This document shows positions 8,642 to 18,005 of a stretch of 64,000 bases of DNA, one piece after another; the stretch's first letter is position 1; each line of letters begins with the position of its first letter. The notes beneath the pieces are model-generated. The model was not told the DNA's origin. It was given only the letters and a program-made list of their open reading frames with translations, and made no database searches. The position numbers and the translations under genes are program-made. This DNA is from Chloroflexota bacterium. GTDB lineage: Bacteria > Chloroflexota > Anaerolineae > Aggregatilineales > J027. Where the stretch lies: contig JACRBG010000049.1 in the NCBI GenBank assembly GCA_016234595.1, positions 33,195 to 97,194 on the forward strand. Reading direction: 5' to 3'.

Positions 8642-8651
8642 TCGAGGCACG

Positions 8652-9155
8652 ATGACGACTGGCATCAACTTCTGTGTCCGTTGTGGTCAACCACTGCAAG
8701 ACCGTGCAATGTTTGGGAAAATACGCCGTACCTGTCCGGGGTGCGGCTATATTCATTTTCAAGACCCCAAAGTGGCGGCGATTGCGTTTATTGTGGATGC
8801 CAATCGCGTCTTATTGGTCAAACGGGCCGAAAATCCAGAAAAAGGCAAATGGTCGCTCCCCGGCGGCTTTGTAGATGCTGGGGAAGACCCACGTCAGGCT
8901 GCCATCCGCGAGGCTTTTGAGGAAACCGGCTTGCAGGTGGAAATCACCCATTTGCTCGAGGTGTTTTTTCATCCGGCTTCAAATGGCAACCCCATTGTAA
9001 TTGCCTTCTCAGCCCAAATTATAGGTGGGGCACTTTGTGCAGCCGACGACGCCGAAGAAGTCGCATGGTTTACCGCCGAGACGCTGCCTGAACTCGCCTT
9101 CGACAGTACCCATGCACTCATTAATCACTGGCGCACTAGCCAATCTTCCGAATAA
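8652..9155 (+). CDS. NUDIX hydrolase with N-terminal zinc ribbon
   Basis: A 167-residue protein with a zinc ribbon (CVRC at 8-11 and CPGC at 28-31) and a complete NUDIX box: Gly72, Glu78, Arg86-Glu87, Glu90-Glu91 and Gly93. This two-part layout is that of the NudC/NADH pyrophosphatase C-terminal half, though many such proteins act on other nucleoside diphosphate derivatives. It starts 10 bases after the anti-sigma stop and ends 20 bases inside the convergent SDR gene. Substrate cannot be assigned. Confidence 0.92.
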   Translation: MTTGINFCVRCGQPLQDRAMFGKIRRTCPGCGYIHFQDPKVAAIAFIVDANRVLLVKRAENPEKGKWSLPGGFVDAGEDPRQAAIREAFEETGLQVEITHLLEVFFHPASNGNPIVIAFSAQIIGGALCAADDAEEVAWFTAETLPELAFDSTHALINHWRTSQSSE

Positions 9156-10038
9156 GGCTTAACCAGCGCGAATTTAGCTCCCAGCGCCACAGCAAACGCA
9201 TCAACAAGGGGAAATGGCGCTCGGCCAAGATACCCACTTGCACCATCCGTCCCCCAAAAATCATCTCGCGTTTGCCTTGCACCAAGCCCTCAGCAATTTT
9301 TTCGGCGATGACCTCAGGGTCTTCTACACGATACCACCAATAGGAAGTCACCCCTGCTTCAACTTCCGGCGGCAACATCTCGGTGCGTGTCCAACCCGGT
9401 TGCGCCAGCAGCACGCGCACCCCTGATCCAACCAGTTCACGCGCAAGGGCTTCCGAAAATCCTGAAAGGCCAAATTTGCTGGCGACATAGGCCGCAAACC
9501 CCGGCGTTGGCGCCCGTCCAAACCCTGACCCTATGTTGATAATATAGCCCTCACGTTGGGCCAGCATCGTAGGTAAGGCTTGTCGGGTCAATTGCAGGGC
9601 GGCCAATAAATTTACGCCCACAATTTCATCAATCTCATCGGGAGCAAAATCGTGAAACAGTCCCCCGCCCGTAATCCCGGCATTATTGACCAAAATATCC
9701 ACCCGTCCAAACGTATCGCGGGTTTTTTGGATAATTTCAAGCTGCGTGGCTGGATCACTAATGTCCCCCGGAATAACCAACACCGCATCGGCATAGGGTT
9801 CGATCTCGCGCTGCACAACCTCTAATTTCTCGGCCCGCCGTGCCACCAAAACAACTCTAGCCCCTCGCCGTGCAAAGGTCATAGCAAGCGCACGACCAAT
9901 GCCGGATGATGCTCCGGTGATAACCACCACTTTTTCCCCTAAAACCAGTGTGGAATGCTCAGGGGCAAAGTAGCGCCAGAACCAATAGGCCGTACCACCC
10001 AAAAATCCGCCTAAAAACATCCGTCGCATCATGTTCAT
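9136..10038 (-). CDS. Short-chain dehydrogenase/reductase, possibly membrane-anchored
   Basis: A 300-residue classical SDR. Seen: TGASSGIG at 41-48 (NAD(P) binding), NNAG at 118-121, catalytic Ser171, Tyr184 and Lys188 (YVASK). Residues 8-24 form a short hydrophobic N-terminal stretch that may anchor the enzyme to the membrane. Arg/Ala after the beta-2 strand (VARRAE) favours NADPH. Its ATG overlaps the TGA of the upstream methyltransferase gene by four bases, so the two are translationally coupled. Substrate unknown. Confidence 0.92.
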   Translation of the reverse strand: MNMMRRMFLGGFLGGTAYWFWRYFAPEHSTLVLGEKVVVITGASSGIGRALAMTFARRGARVVLVARRAEKLEVVQREIEPYADAVLVIPGDISDPATQLEIIQKTRDTFGRVDILVNNAGITGGGLFHDFAPDEIDEIVGVNLLAALQLTRQALPTMLAQREGYIINIGSGFGRAPTPGFAAYVASKFGLSGFSEALARELVGSGVRVLLAQPGWTRTEMLPPEVEAGVTSYWWYRVEDPEVIAEKIAEGLVQGKREMIFGGRMVQVGILAERHFPLLMRLLWRWELNSRWLSLIRKIG

Positions 10039-10829
10039 GCCGCACCGCCTTTACGTGCAATCCCGATTTGATTGACCCCCAACGTCAAAGGTGTCCATGT
10101 GGTACGGGTCATGACTTGAAAAAGGGCAGGTGTGCCCAACAAAGCAAATTGGATTTTGGCAGGCACATACGGCAAATAGGGCACATCCCACAGGCCATCC
10201 CCAAAATGGCGTAGCATCTTAAAATTTGCGGCCTCACACCATGCCCTCCATTGTTGAGGTGGTTGGACATTGATATGGGTCGGGTCTTTGCCGATTGCAT
10301 CCGTTTGGGGGTCTTTAAAACGACGGAAGCTATAGCCGGGGTTCGGTGTGGCAAATAACCACAGCCCCCCATCTTTCAAAATGCGATTGACTTGGCGGAT
10401 GGTGTCGGCGGGGTCGGGTAGATGTTCGACCAGATGCAGCCCCACTACCACCGAAAATTCGCCGTCCCCAAAGGTACTCAAATCGTCGGCACTCATCATG
10501 AGGGCGGTTGCTTTGGGGGCGTTCTTTTTGGCCTGTTCGATACTATAGGCAGCTAAGTCAATCCCCACACATTCAAAATCATCTTGTAGTAGCCCGATGA
10601 GATGTCCTAAGCCGCAACCGAGTTCCAGTAATTTGCCGCCACCTGACGGAGCATAGCGCCGCACTAATGCCGCATAATAGCGCCGTGCAAACCAGTACAT
10701 GCTATATTTACCCAGTGGACGGTCAGCATAGTTGTAGCTTTCAAAATATTGCTCACCATATTCCTCTAGTACGCTTTCCGGCACACCTTCTACCGGCGCG
10801 ATTTTGTCATCTGACATTTTTTGTGTCAT
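10035..10829 (-). CDS. Class I SAM-dependent methyltransferase
   Basis: A 264-residue methyltransferase of the Methyltransf_11/23 type. SAM motif I reads LLELGCGLGH near residues 68-77; the acidic residue after beta-2 is in GIDLAAYS; the post-III element VGLHLVEHLPDPADTIRQ is near 129-146. Similar proteins act on small molecules, quinones or glycans. It is coupled by a 4-base overlap to the SDR gene, so they may modify the same compound. Confidence 0.88.
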   Translation of the reverse strand: MTQKMSDDKIAPVEGVPESVLEEYGEQYFESYNYADRPLGKYSMYWFARRYYAALVRRYAPSGGGKLLELGCGLGHLIGLLQDDFECVGIDLAAYSIEQAKKNAPKATALMMSADDLSTFGDGEFSVVVGLHLVEHLPDPADTIRQVNRILKDGGLWLFATPNPGYSFRRFKDPQTDAIGKDPTHINVQPPQQWRAWCEAANFKMLRHFGDGLWDVPYLPYVPAKIQFALLGTPALFQVMTRTTWTPLTLGVNQIGIARKGGAA

Positions 10830-10884
10830 TCATTTTTCCTTACCGGAATAATTGCCCCCTTCTAAATTACACATCTTTAAAGGG

Positions 10885-11313
10885 CTATAACTCAAAAATT
10901 AGGTCGTTTCCTGCATAAAACCCCTCGCCTTGCACATGAAATAGACCGTCCCCCAAATTAGCGATGATGTCCAGCACCATCGGCAGTACATCGGCATTGA
11001 CCTCCTGTGCATCATCCGGCACACCAACTGCCACCAACGCCTGTGTTTGGACCAAAACCGACAGCACCGTATCGCGTTCGGGGCCACCGCGCTCGGTGAC
11101 AGCCTCAATAAATTGGGCGATTTCACGTTGGGTGGTCGCTTGGGTCGAGTCAGTCAAATCTACCGTCAATGGCCCATGATCTGGATGGTAGAAAATATCG
11201 AGTTGGTTCGTCCCCGCCGGATGCACCTCAAACTCGGCTTGAATCATCTGAGCTTGCAAAGGGACTAAACTACCGAGTGGAGAAGTGGTGAAATATCGAA
11301 TCGTGTATCCCAT
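10885..11313 (-). CDS. Conserved hypothetical protein (142 aa)
   Basis: An unrecognised, acidic, cytoplasmic protein. The first 60 residues look like beta-strands, the centre is a helix rich in Gln and Glu (TQREIAQFIEAVTERGG), and the C-terminus is mixed. There is no membrane segment or cysteine motif. AGAAAGG stands before the ATG at 11313. It lies 55 bases upstream of the methyltransferase gene in the same direction and is separated from ftsH by a strong terminator. Length and a good ribosome binding site support coding; function unknown. Confidence 0.65.
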   Translation of the reverse strand: MGYTIRYFTTSPLGSLVPLQAQMIQAEFEVHPAGTNQLDIFYHPDHGPLTVDLTDSTQATTQREIAQFIEAVTERGGPERDTVLSVLVQTQALVAVGVPDDAQEVNADVLPMVLDIIANLGDGLFHVQGEGFYAGNDLIFEL

Positions 11314-11436
11314 AATTTACCTTTCTCCCTTGTACTATACAGTGTTTTTCCTGTGAATTGACCCTATTTTAGTTTAGATTCAGCACGGCGGCTTCTCTCA
11401 TAGCCCATTCGCCTGAGACTGCTGTAAGCATCCTCA

Positions 11437-11474
11437 ATCAAAAAATGCCCCACCCAAAACTGGATGGAGCATTT
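11437..11474 (-). terminator. Rho-independent terminator downstream of ftsH
   Basis: A 13-bp stem with a few G-U pairs (AAATGCTCCATCC with GGGTGGGGCATTT), 6-nt loop, followed on the minus strand by TTTTTTGA. The plus strand also ends in an A/T-rich run, but the polarity fits ftsH. Confidence 0.8.
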
Positions 11475-11507
11475 ATTTTACCAAACTTCAGAGATTGTCT
11501 GATGAGT

Positions 11508-13448
11508 TTAGGCAGGTGATGGAGCAGCCCCCATCTTGGGTGGGATTTCCGAGCCACGTTCTGGCGTCGGGATATTACGAGGGCTGGCCGATGGGAGCGA
11601 CATACTGGGTTCACTCTTGGGCCGCTCACCTACCAAATCAAGAAATTCTTCTTGGCCGATGGTTTCAACTTCCAACAGTCGGTTGGCAATCAAATCCAAT
11701 TTAGCCCGATTATCGCGCAGTACCTGCAACGCCAATTGGTATTGTTGGATCACAATGTCATGCACTTCTTCGTCAATCGTTTGCGCCACCGATTCGCCAT
11801 AATCGCGCTGTTCACTGATTTCGCGTCCGAGGAAGATTAATTCTTCGCGCTGACCGAAAACACGGGGGCCAAGTTTAGCACTCATACCCCAGCGAGTAAT
11901 CATGGTACGAGCAATGCGGGTGACATGTTCAAGATCACTCGCCGCGCCGTTGGTGATTTCTCCAAAGACCAATTCTTCAGCCGCCCGTCCACCCAACGCC
12001 GAGGCGATACGGTGAATCAGTTCGGTACGAGTATTGAGCATGGAGTCTTCTTCGGGCATATACCACGTTGTACCACCCGACATACCACGTGCCACAATCG
12101 TAATCTTACGCACTGGGTCACATTTAGGCAGCATATGGCCGACGACGGCATGGCCCGCTTCGTGATAGGCCACCACTTGTTTTTCGCGTTCGCTGATGAT
12201 ACGACTCTTGCGTTCTGGGCCAAGCACCACGCGCTCAGTGGCTTCTTCAAAATCGCGCTGGCTGATGGATTTCTTGTTCTTGCGGGCCGCCAAAATCGCC
12301 GCCTCGTTTACCAGATTGGCAATATCTGCACCGACAAAGCCGGGGGTAGATTTGGCAATGACCGAGATGTCCACGTCAGCCGCCAATGGCTTGCCACGTG
12401 TATGCACTTTGAGAATCGCTTCACGGCCACGCATATCGGGACGATCCAACACCACCCGGCGGTCAAAACGACCGGGGCGCATCAAGGCAGGGTCAAGAAT
12501 ATCGGGGCGATTGGTCGCGGCGACAATGATGATATTGGTATCAGTATCAAACCCGTCCATTTCGACCAGAATCTGATTCAGGGTTTGTTCACGTTCGTCG
12601 TGACTCCCACCCAATCCAGCACCACGCTGACGGCCTACTGCGTCAATTTCGTCAATGAAGATGATGCACGGGCTGTGGCGTTTGGCCTGATCAAACAGGT
12701 CACGTACACGGCTGGCCCCCACGCCCACAAACATTTCGACAAATTCAGAACCGGAGATACCAAAGAACGGCACACCCGCTTCACCCGCAACAGCCTTCGC
12801 CAAAAGGGTCTTCCCAGTACCGGGGCTACCGATCAGCAGCACACCTTTGGGAATACGAGCACCCAATTGGATGAATTTTTCAGGCTCTTTGAGAAATTCG
12901 ACCACTTCTTTGAGTTCCTCTTTGGCCTCATCCTCACCCGCCACATCATCAAATGTGACATTGGATTGGTCACCTGTGAACATCCGAGCGCGGCTGCGGC
13001 CAAACTGCATAGCCTGATTGTTGCTGCCTTGCGCTTGACGCACCATCAGATAGAGGAAACCCGCAATCAGAATGAGAGGCAAAAGACCCGTCAATAGTGT
13101 CAACCATGGGCCAAGACCGCTGCCTTCTTTGTACTCAAAATTGATCGCCTGTACCTTGTCAGGGTCTGCACCATGCGATTCTAACAAGAGAGGAAGATTC
13201 TCTACGTTGGCGTCAACCCGCGATTCTTTGACCGTATCACTTCCATACGTGATCTTCAGCTTGGTTTCCGAGCGTTCAATGGATTCAATCTTGGTTCGTT
13301 CAGTGGGATTGTTGATGTCATTGACCAGTTCAGTCAATGTGATTTCATTGCGGCGGCTACTGTTGTTACTCACCCCAATAACGATCGCCAAAATCATACC
13401 AATCACTAACAACCAGACAATGTAATTCCGATAACGAGGGTTTTTCAC
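11508..13448 (-). CDS. ftsH: ATP-dependent zinc metalloprotease FtsH
   Basis: A 646-residue membrane AAA+ protease that degrades membrane and short-lived cytosolic proteins as a hexamer. Seen in order: TM helix 11-27, extracytoplasmic domain to about 110, TM helix 114-134, Walker A GSPGTGKT at 207-214, pore motif FVEMFVG at 236-242, Walker B IIFIDE at 262-267, second region of homology with [20 protein letters not shown] at 311-330, and the zinc site HEAGH at 429-433. The Pro/Ser-rich C-terminal tail is normal. Start is GTG at 13446-13448 behind GGAGG. A strong terminator follows the stop. Confidence 0.98.
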   Translation of the reverse strand: MKNPRYRNYIVWLLVIGMILAIVIGVSNNSSRRNEITLTELVNDINNPTERTKIESIERSETKLKITYGSDTVKESRVDANVENLPLLLESHGADPDKVQAINFEYKEGSGLGPWLTLLTGLLPLILIAGFLYLMVRQAQGSNNQAMQFGRSRARMFTGDQSNVTFDDVAGEDEAKEELKEVVEFLKEPEKFIQLGARIPKGVLLIGSPGTGKTLLAKAVAGEAGVPFFGISGSEFVEMFVGVGASRVRDLFDQAKRHSPCIIFIDEIDAVGRQRGAGLGGSHDEREQTLNQILVEMDGFDTDTNIIIVAATNRPDILDPALMRPGRFDRRVVLDRPDMRGREAILKVHTRGKPLAADVDISVIAKSTPGFVGADIANLVNEAAILAARKNKKSISQRDFEEATERVVLGPERKSRIISEREKQVVAYHEAGHAVVGHMLPKCDPVRKITIVARGMSGGTTWYMPEEDSMLNTRTELIHRIASALGGRAAEELVFGEITNGAASDLEHVTRIARTMITRWGMSAKLGPRVFGQREELIFLGREISEQRDYGESVAQTIDEEVHDIVIQQYQLALQVLRDNRAKLDLIANRLLEVETIGQEEFLDLVGERPKSEPSMSLPSASPRNIPTPERGSEIPPKMGAAPSPA

Positions 13449-13498
13449 CGCAACTTTCCTCCAGATTTCATTCCAACAGCAGAAGCGATTCTATAGAC

Positions 13499-13527
13499 AT
13501 TACAGTGGGGAACTATAAATCGTTCAA
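13499..13527 (-). promoter_or_regulatory. Candidate sigma-70 promoter for ftsH
   Basis: TTGAAC, 17-nt spacer, TGTAAT on the minus strand, with the -10 about 50 bases upstream of the ftsH GTG. The match is reasonable, but the AT-rich intergenic region offers alternatives. Confidence 0.4.
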
Positions 13528-13649
13528 ATCAAACAGGCTTCTCAATTGGAGATGAGTTGATGTGCTTACGTTACATGATTATACGACATGAGGGTACTAA
13601 ACTCCACAGTCCCTCTTAGATTTCTAAGCAAATTCTGACGTTCGGGCTA

Positions 13650-14864
13650 CTATCCAAAATAGGCTTCCCAAACAAATATCCACAAAATGACCACACCGGT
13701 CATGGCGATGAGCGCAACAAAGGCCAGCAAAAGTGTCACCACATCCAAAGACTGTGGTTGCGGCGAGCGGTAGCCGGGGCTACGCATCACTTCTGGGGCG
13801 GGAATAGCTTGATAGTAGCCGCTGTCGGGGGCAGGCGCAGGCCAACCATTGGCATCCGTTGGAAATTGCGATAAGCCCTGCTGATAGGGTGAGGGCATCG
13901 TCGTATAGGCTCCCCCCGGCGGTGGGGCATAGGGGGCAGGATAGGGCGTAATTGGCATGGGTTGGGGCGGTTCATTGGCGGGAGGAGCAACCACTGGACT
14001 TGCTACCTGAACGGGTGGCATTCCAGAGGTCTCTTCACGGCCTTGCTCTTTATAAGCAATCAAAATTCGCCCCAGTTGATCGGCGGTACGATAGCGAGCC
14101 GCAGGTTCTTTGGCAAGCACTTTTTGAATGATATGGTCAAGCGAGGTAGGAACTTGGGGATTCAGTTCCGAAATGCGCGGCGGCGTATCCCGAATATGTG
14201 CTAAGGCGAGGGCTTGTTGATCGGCCCCAATAAACGGGAGGCGGCCCGTAAGCATTTCAAAGATAACCACTCCAATCGAATAGACATCCGAGGCAGGTGT
14301 GGGATATTCACCCTGCGCTTGCTCCGGCGAAAAATAATGGGGACTACCCCAGACAATTTTTTGACGTTCAGGTGGATTAGTCGCTGCTAAGGCCTGTGCG
14401 ATACCAAAATCCGTCACTTTGATTTTGTCGCTATCGAGAATCAAGATGTTCTGTGGCTTCACATCAGCATGGACGAGACCCGCTCGATGCGCATACCCAA
14501 CCCCAGCGCAAATCTGGATAGAGATATTCAGCGCCCGTTCAATCGGCAAAGGGGCATTCGAACGAATCAATTTTTTAAGGTCTTGCCCATCCAAAAATTC
14601 CATGACGATATAGTGCGTGTTACCATCTTGCCCCACGTCATGGACTGTCACAATATTGGGATGTGTCAAATTGGCGACATTGCGTGCTTCTTGCCGAAAC
14701 CGCACCAAAAAAGACTGGTCATTGGTCAGGGAAGGTCGCAAAATTTTGACCGCAACTGTCCGCCCTAAAGCGAGGTCAGTGGCTTTATAAATGACCGCCA
14801 TTCCACCCGAGCCATGTTGTTGCACGAGACGGTAGCGACCATTAAGCAGTCTTTCTTGTTCCAT
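13650..14864 (-). CDS. Hanks-type Ser/Thr protein kinase with C-terminal TM
   Basis: A 404-residue PknB-like kinase. Seen: Gly loop GSGGMAVIYKA (18-28), Lys40, Glu59, catalytic loop HADVKPQN from His132 with Asp134 (HAD instead of HRD), DFG at 152-154, and the P+1 region GSPHYFSPEQAQG. Residues 270-370 are a Pro/Tyr-rich linker, and a hydrophobic helix occupies about 374-398 with only a few residues after it, so there is no external sensor domain of the PASTA type. The non-Arg catalytic loop suggests activity that does not depend on activation-loop phosphorylation. The MBL-fold gene lies six bases upstream. Confidence 0.93.
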   Translation of the reverse strand: MEQERLLNGRYRLVQQHGSGGMAVIYKATDLALGRTVAVKILRPSLTNDQSFLVRFRQEARNVANLTHPNIVTVHDVGQDGNTHYIVMEFLDGQDLKKLIRSNAPLPIERALNISIQICAGVGYAHRAGLVHADVKPQNILILDSDKIKVTDFGIAQALAATNPPERQKIVWGSPHYFSPEQAQGEYPTPASDVYSIGVVIFEMLTGRLPFIGADQQALALAHIRDTPPRISELNPQVPTSLDHIIQKVLAKEPAARYRTADQLGRILIAYKEQGREETSGMPPVQVASPVVAPPANEPPQPMPITPYPAPYAPPPGGAYTTMPSPYQQGLSQFPTDANGWPAPAPDSGYYQAIPAPEVMRSPGYRSPQPQSLDVVTLLLAFVALIAMTGVVILWIFVWEAYFG

Positions 14865-14870
14865 CAGCGA

Positions 14871-15737
14871 TTAACCTACAGAATTAGCCTGCTTCAGTGC
14901 ATCTTCGCGGCGCGTAAATTGTTCCAATAACGCCATCAAATTCCCAATATGTAATTCCTGAACCCCGCCATTGAGGGGAATTCGGCTTTTGCCACATTGT
15001 TCCACATCCAGTGCTCTAAGGTAAGCCACCGGATCAGATCGAGTCATCGCCATTTTGACCTGTTTGTAAATACAATCCATGTATTCTAGGTCAGATTCAA
15101 TTTTGCGTTCAACCTCACCGCGCAAAATAACCTCACCATGCCCCTGAATGACATTCTCATAGCCGCCATTCCGTAAGGCTTTCAGCGATTCGATAAATAT
15201 ATCAAAATCACCATCCACAAAATAGGGAATGGGCATCAGCGTATCGCCAGCAAACAAAACCCGATCTTCTTTAATTTGTACCACAATTGAATCCATGCTG
15301 TGTCCGGGGGAATGGCTCATTTGCAATGTTTTGCCCCCCAAGCGTAATTCCATCATACCACTTTCAAAAGTCAGTTGGGGCAGACGGATGGTAACTTCAG
15401 AAAAAATTCGGGGATTTTGCTGTTGGGCCTGAAGCAGACTTTCTTGGCCTTTGGTCAACAGTAATTCATGACACATGGCATGACTAATGACCACTGCATT
15501 TTCAAAAAAGCAGGTTCCAAAAGTATGGTCGGCATGATAATGCGTATTGATGATATAACGAACCGTTGTGTTGAGGCGGTTCTCGATAAAATGGCGGATA
15601 GACTTAGCTTCTTCTGGGAATACCAGCGCATCAATTAGGATAGCACCTGCTGGGGTGATAATTGCCCCGGCTGTGACCTGTGCATACAGTTCGCTGGTAA
15701 AAACATAGATGTCGTCCGCAACCCGTTCGCGTCGCAT
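14871..15737 (-). CDS. MBL-fold metallo-hydrolase
   Basis: A 288-residue metallo-beta-lactamase fold protein. The metal site HYHADH begins at His66, a second metal His is in the SPGHSMDS segment, and a third in QGHGEVI. Insert and C-terminal helices are of ordinary length. The ATG at 15735-15737 is preferred over the TTG immediately before it. It is the first gene of a pair with the Ser/Thr kinase. Families with this pattern include glyoxalase II-like and quorum-lactonase-like enzymes, so the reaction is unassigned. Confidence 0.88.
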   Translation of the reverse strand: MRRERVADDIYVFTSELYAQVTAGAIITPAGAILIDALVFPEEAKSIRHFIENRLNTTVRYIINTHYHADHTFGTCFFENAVVISHAMCHELLLTKGQESLLQAQQQNPRIFSEVTIRLPQLTFESGMMELRLGGKTLQMSHSPGHSMDSIVVQIKEDRVLFAGDTLMPIPYFVDGDFDIFIESLKALRNGGYENVIQGHGEVILRGEVERKIESDLEYMDCIYKQVKMAMTRSDPVAYLRALDVEQCGKSRIPLNGGVQELHIGNLMALLEQFTRREDALKQANSVG

Positions 15738-15890
15738 CAAACTCTCTTTAATTGAACCCGAAAGCAGCAGCTATAGGTGGTTGGTACATCAATCGTAGTA
15801 TAGCCGTTCAGCTAACGCGAATCAAGCGGGGAAAACAAAACCGTCGCCTCGCTGGGTTATGCAAAATGGCGAAAAGCATCCTCACATTAC

Positions 15891-16439
15891 TTATGAGGGA
15901 ATGCTATCGCCAATTTCAATATATTTTTTCCACGCATCCGGCCCGTTGCCAACTTCAATCACCAAATAGTTCGTGCGTGGTCGGCGCGGTTCCCACAGCA
16001 GTTTCATCCCTGCTTCACCGGGTAACCGATCACCTTTGCGATGATTACAGACATAACACGCACAGGCTGTGTTTGTCCACACATCTTTGCCACCGCGCGA
16101 TTTCGGCAAGATGTGATCCACCGTCATGTCACTTTTAGATAAAATCTTGCCTTGCAACACCTCACCCGGCACAATACCGCAATAAATGCAGGTGTGGTTA
16201 TCCCGCACCAAGACACCTTTTCGGCTCCATTGGGCTTGGCGGCGAGGCACGTTGATATAAGTCCGCAAGGCGATGACCGATGGTACTTGGAATTGGCTGC
16301 GTACAGTTTTGAGAAAACGACCCGTCTCCTCGACCACTACCGCTTTACCGGAAATCAGCAGGTTGATGGCTCGCGGTATGCTGATAACCGAGAGAGGTTC
16401 CCATGTGCTTCCATTGAGAAGCAATACCCGCCCTTGCAA
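15891..16439 (-). CDS. HNH endonuclease-domain protein
   Basis: A 182-residue protein with an HNH fold: structural CIYC at 84-87 and CYVC at 128-131, the DH pair at 108-109, Asn123 and His133. The N-terminal 75 residues (QGRVLLLNGSTWEPLSVISIPRAINLL) match the conserved N-domain of a chromosomal HNH family widespread in Chloroflexota, Cyanobacteria and Actinobacteria, whose substrate is not known. Start is TTG at 16437-16439 behind AGGA. It is not inside an intron or a visible restriction locus. A weak 5-bp hairpin overlaps its stop. Confidence 0.88.
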   Translation of the reverse strand: MQGRVLLLNGSTWEPLSVISIPRAINLLISGKAVVVEETGRFLKTVRSQFQVPSVIALRTYINVPRRQAQWSRKGVLVRDNHTCIYCGIVPGEVLQGKILSKSDMTVDHILPKSRGGKDVWTNTACACYVCNHRKGDRLPGEAGMKLLWEPRRPRTNYLVIEVGNGPDAWKKYIEIGDSIPS

Positions 16440-16519
16440 AGTAAATCAACTCCTATTCTTCGCACTAGACAAACTTTCGCTTTGTTGTTCTATAGAAAAT
16501 TATAACCCGATTTGAAGCG

Positions 16520-16539
16520 ATTGTACCACTTTGTACAAT
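16520..16539. repeat. Inverted repeat ATTGTAC/GTACAAT
   Basis: Perfect 7-bp inverted repeat with a 6-nt spacer, in the intergenic region between the divergent HNH gene and the HTH gene. Shape and position fit an operator. Confidence 0.45.
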
Positions 16540-16570
16540 TAGATTATTTTAACCTGAGTCATACCAATTT

Positions 16571-16597
16571 TGGACTACATTGAACCTCTCTGGACTA
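16571..16597. repeat. Direct repeat TGGACTA spaced 20 bp
   Basis: TGGACTA occurs at 16571-16577 and 16591-16597, start-to-start 20 bp, about two helical turns, 70-100 bases upstream of the promoter of the HTH gene. A plausible tandem binding site; no factor is identified. Confidence 0.4.
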
Positions 16598-16667
16598 TTA
16601 TAATGGCTAAAAAACCATTTTTAGATTAAAATCCGCTTAATCGTACATTATCACAGAATAATGCCTG

Positions 16668-16696
16668 TTGACGACTGGTGTCAAGTGTCATATAAT
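16668..16696 (+). promoter_or_regulatory. Sigma-70 promoter of the HTH gene
   Basis: TTGACG, 17-nt spacer, perfect TATAAT at 16691-16696. Transcription would begin near 16703, giving a short leader that contains GGAGG (16709-16713) seven bases before the GTG start. Confidence 0.8.
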
Positions 16697-16720
16697 TTCA
16701 GGATAGTCGGAGGTATAAGA

Positions 16721-16966
16721 GTGACGCTATCGGTTATCAAACCAACACAAAGTAGTAGAAATAAGTCTGGCATCCAGCCTAACGCAGTGTATTCTCGTAA
16801 AGAAACTGCCGACGCACTTGGGGTCAGCCTAAGCACGCTCAAGAAGTTGATTGATCAGGGATACCTCCAAGTGTCGCAGCCACCGGGAATGCGCCGAGTC
16901 TTTATCAAGGGAAGCAGCATCCTGCAAATGCTCGACCAGACCGTAGTAACCGTTGTAAATTCTTAG
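16721..16966 (+). CDS. Excisionase/MerR-type HTH protein
   Basis: An 81-residue DNA-binding protein with an HTH_17-type winged helix: VYSRKETADALGVSLSTLKK followed by LIDQGYLQ and the wing RRVFIKGSS, then a dimerisation-like helix. Such proteins are excisionases of integrative elements or small repressors. The GTG at 16721 has a strong ribosome binding site; the longer upstream frame (from 16661) begins before the promoter and is rejected. It is the first gene of the small-ORF island; no integrase is nearby, so an excisionase role is not established. Confidence 0.75.
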   Translation: MTLSVIKPTQSSRNKSGIQPNAVYSRKETADALGVSLSTLKKLIDQGYLQVSQPPGMRRVFIKGSSILQMLDQTVVTVVNS

Positions 16967-17058
16967 GAACATCCTAATAGGGCTATCCAGCCCGTAAAAT
17001 CTATCGTCCAGTTTTATAAGCCGGGGTCAAACAAGGCAACCCCATTCAGGAGTTCAAG

Positions 17059-17517
17059 ATGTTGTGCCATTTTAATGACCGAGTCACGAGTGCCACCTTG
17101 CGGGAGTCCGCTAACGTCAGCGATACGCTGCGTTTTGCGACCATTAACCGCAACGAACGGCATCATGGACTGGGTAGAGTGCGTGGACTGTCAGCCGCCG
17201 TAATGGGTGGTCAGCAGCACAACACCGCTCTAAATGGCAAGGCGTCGCTCGCCAGCGGTCATAGCTGGAACCTGAACGGAATGGTTGTTGTCGCCGATGC
17301 GCCATGGACGAAGATACTGCCCAGTTTGTTAGATGCCGAGGGCGTAAACCCGATGGGTGTCGGCCTACAAGATAGGCTACAAGGCAGCAAGAGTAGTAAA
17401 GCAATTGCACTCTTAACAACGGAATATAGCGGTTCTGATTCACTGTGGACTCTGAGTCCCTCTGCAAATGTGGAGGACGATTCGGGACGGTTTAGGAAGA
17501 TACCTATATCAACCTAG
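17059..17517 (+). CDS. Orphan ORF (152 aa), possible protein or part of a structured RNA
   Basis: AGGAG stands six bases before the ATG and the frame is open for 152 codons, but the translation is compositionally bland (Ser, Gly, Asn, Leu), shows no domain, membrane segment or repeat I recognise, and the opposite strand is also open over 107 codons. Coding is therefore uncertain. It lies between the HTH gene and a long-loop hairpin that could terminate transcription at about 17610. An alternative is that the whole 16.97-17.61 kb segment is a structured non-coding RNA or degenerate coding DNA. Confidence 0.4.
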   Translation: MLCHFNDRVTSATLRESANVSDTLRFATINRNERHHGLGRVRGLSAAVMGGQQHNTALNGKASLASGHSWNLNGMVVVADAPWTKILPSLLDAEGVNPMGVGLQDRLQGSKSSKAIALLTTEYSGSDSLWTLSPSANVEDDSGRFRKIPIST

Positions 17518-17546
17518 CCATAACCGAGACTTCGCCAAGCAACCCG

Positions 17547-17610
17547 ATACCGGGGTGTGGGGCCAGAGACAGTGAAATTGTCAAAGGCACTACACCCCGG
17601 TATTTATTTT
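17547..17610 (+). terminator. Long-loop hairpin with 12-bp stem
   Basis: ATACCGGGGTGT (17547-17558) pairs perfectly with ACACCCCGGTAT (17592-17603). The 33-nt loop has a minor inner stem GACA/TGTC. TTATTTT follows, so it may terminate plus-strand transcription, but the loop is unusually long. A related hairpin lies at 18413-18475. Confidence 0.55.
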
Positions 17611-17645
17611 GCGGTGCGACCTTGATAGAGCAGGAAAAAACGACT

Positions 17646-17930
17646 ATGGAAACCAAAATTTTATCCCTGAAGATTTTACAAAATCGCTTGACAGAGTGTC
17701 ATCTGGAAACCGTCTTAGCGACACTCGACCGACTACATGACGCGACAGCCACCGACACCCTCGGCGCTGTCAGCAATCTGAGCACTGAAGAGGTGGTGGG
17801 ATGGTTGGAAGACATCATCTACACCGCCCAAGAAACGCTCAAAGAAATGGGCCTAGAAGCCCCTATAACATCGGATACAACGCTTGAAGCGCCCCATCCA
17901 GCCCAGTTGAGCCTTTATGGTTCACGCTAG
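17646..17930 (+). CDS. Small hypothetical protein (94 aa)
   Basis: A 94-residue acidic protein, mostly helical in pattern (KILQNRLTECHLETVLATLDRL and EEVVGWLEDIIYTAQETLKEMG), with a short proline-containing tail. This regular amphipathic composition makes real coding likely. AGGA lies 11 bases before the ATG; the in-frame TTG at 17622 is less likely. I recognise no family. It begins 36 bases after a terminator-like hairpin and is followed by two further small ORFs. A toxin-antitoxin partner or an element-encoded regulator are possibilities without direct support. Confidence 0.55.
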   Translation: METKILSLKILQNRLTECHLETVLATLDRLHDATATDTLGAVSNLSTEEVVGWLEDIIYTAQETLKEMGLEAPITSDTTLEAPHPAQLSLYGSR

Positions 17931-18005
17931 GACAAGCACCCAAGCGAATATCAAACAACCGTAAGCAGTAAAAAACGTATCAATCAGTAGCAAAAAGGAG
18001 AAATC

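Noticed and set aside
16661..16720. Longer start for the HTH protein at 16661
   Set aside because: It begins before the promoter; the GTG at 16721 has a GGAGG in place.
17144..17467. 107-aa minus-strand ORF opposite the 152-aa ORF
   Set aside because: No ribosome binding site seen and composition is Arg/Ser/Cys-rich nonsense; noted only because it weakens the coding case for the plus-strand ORF.
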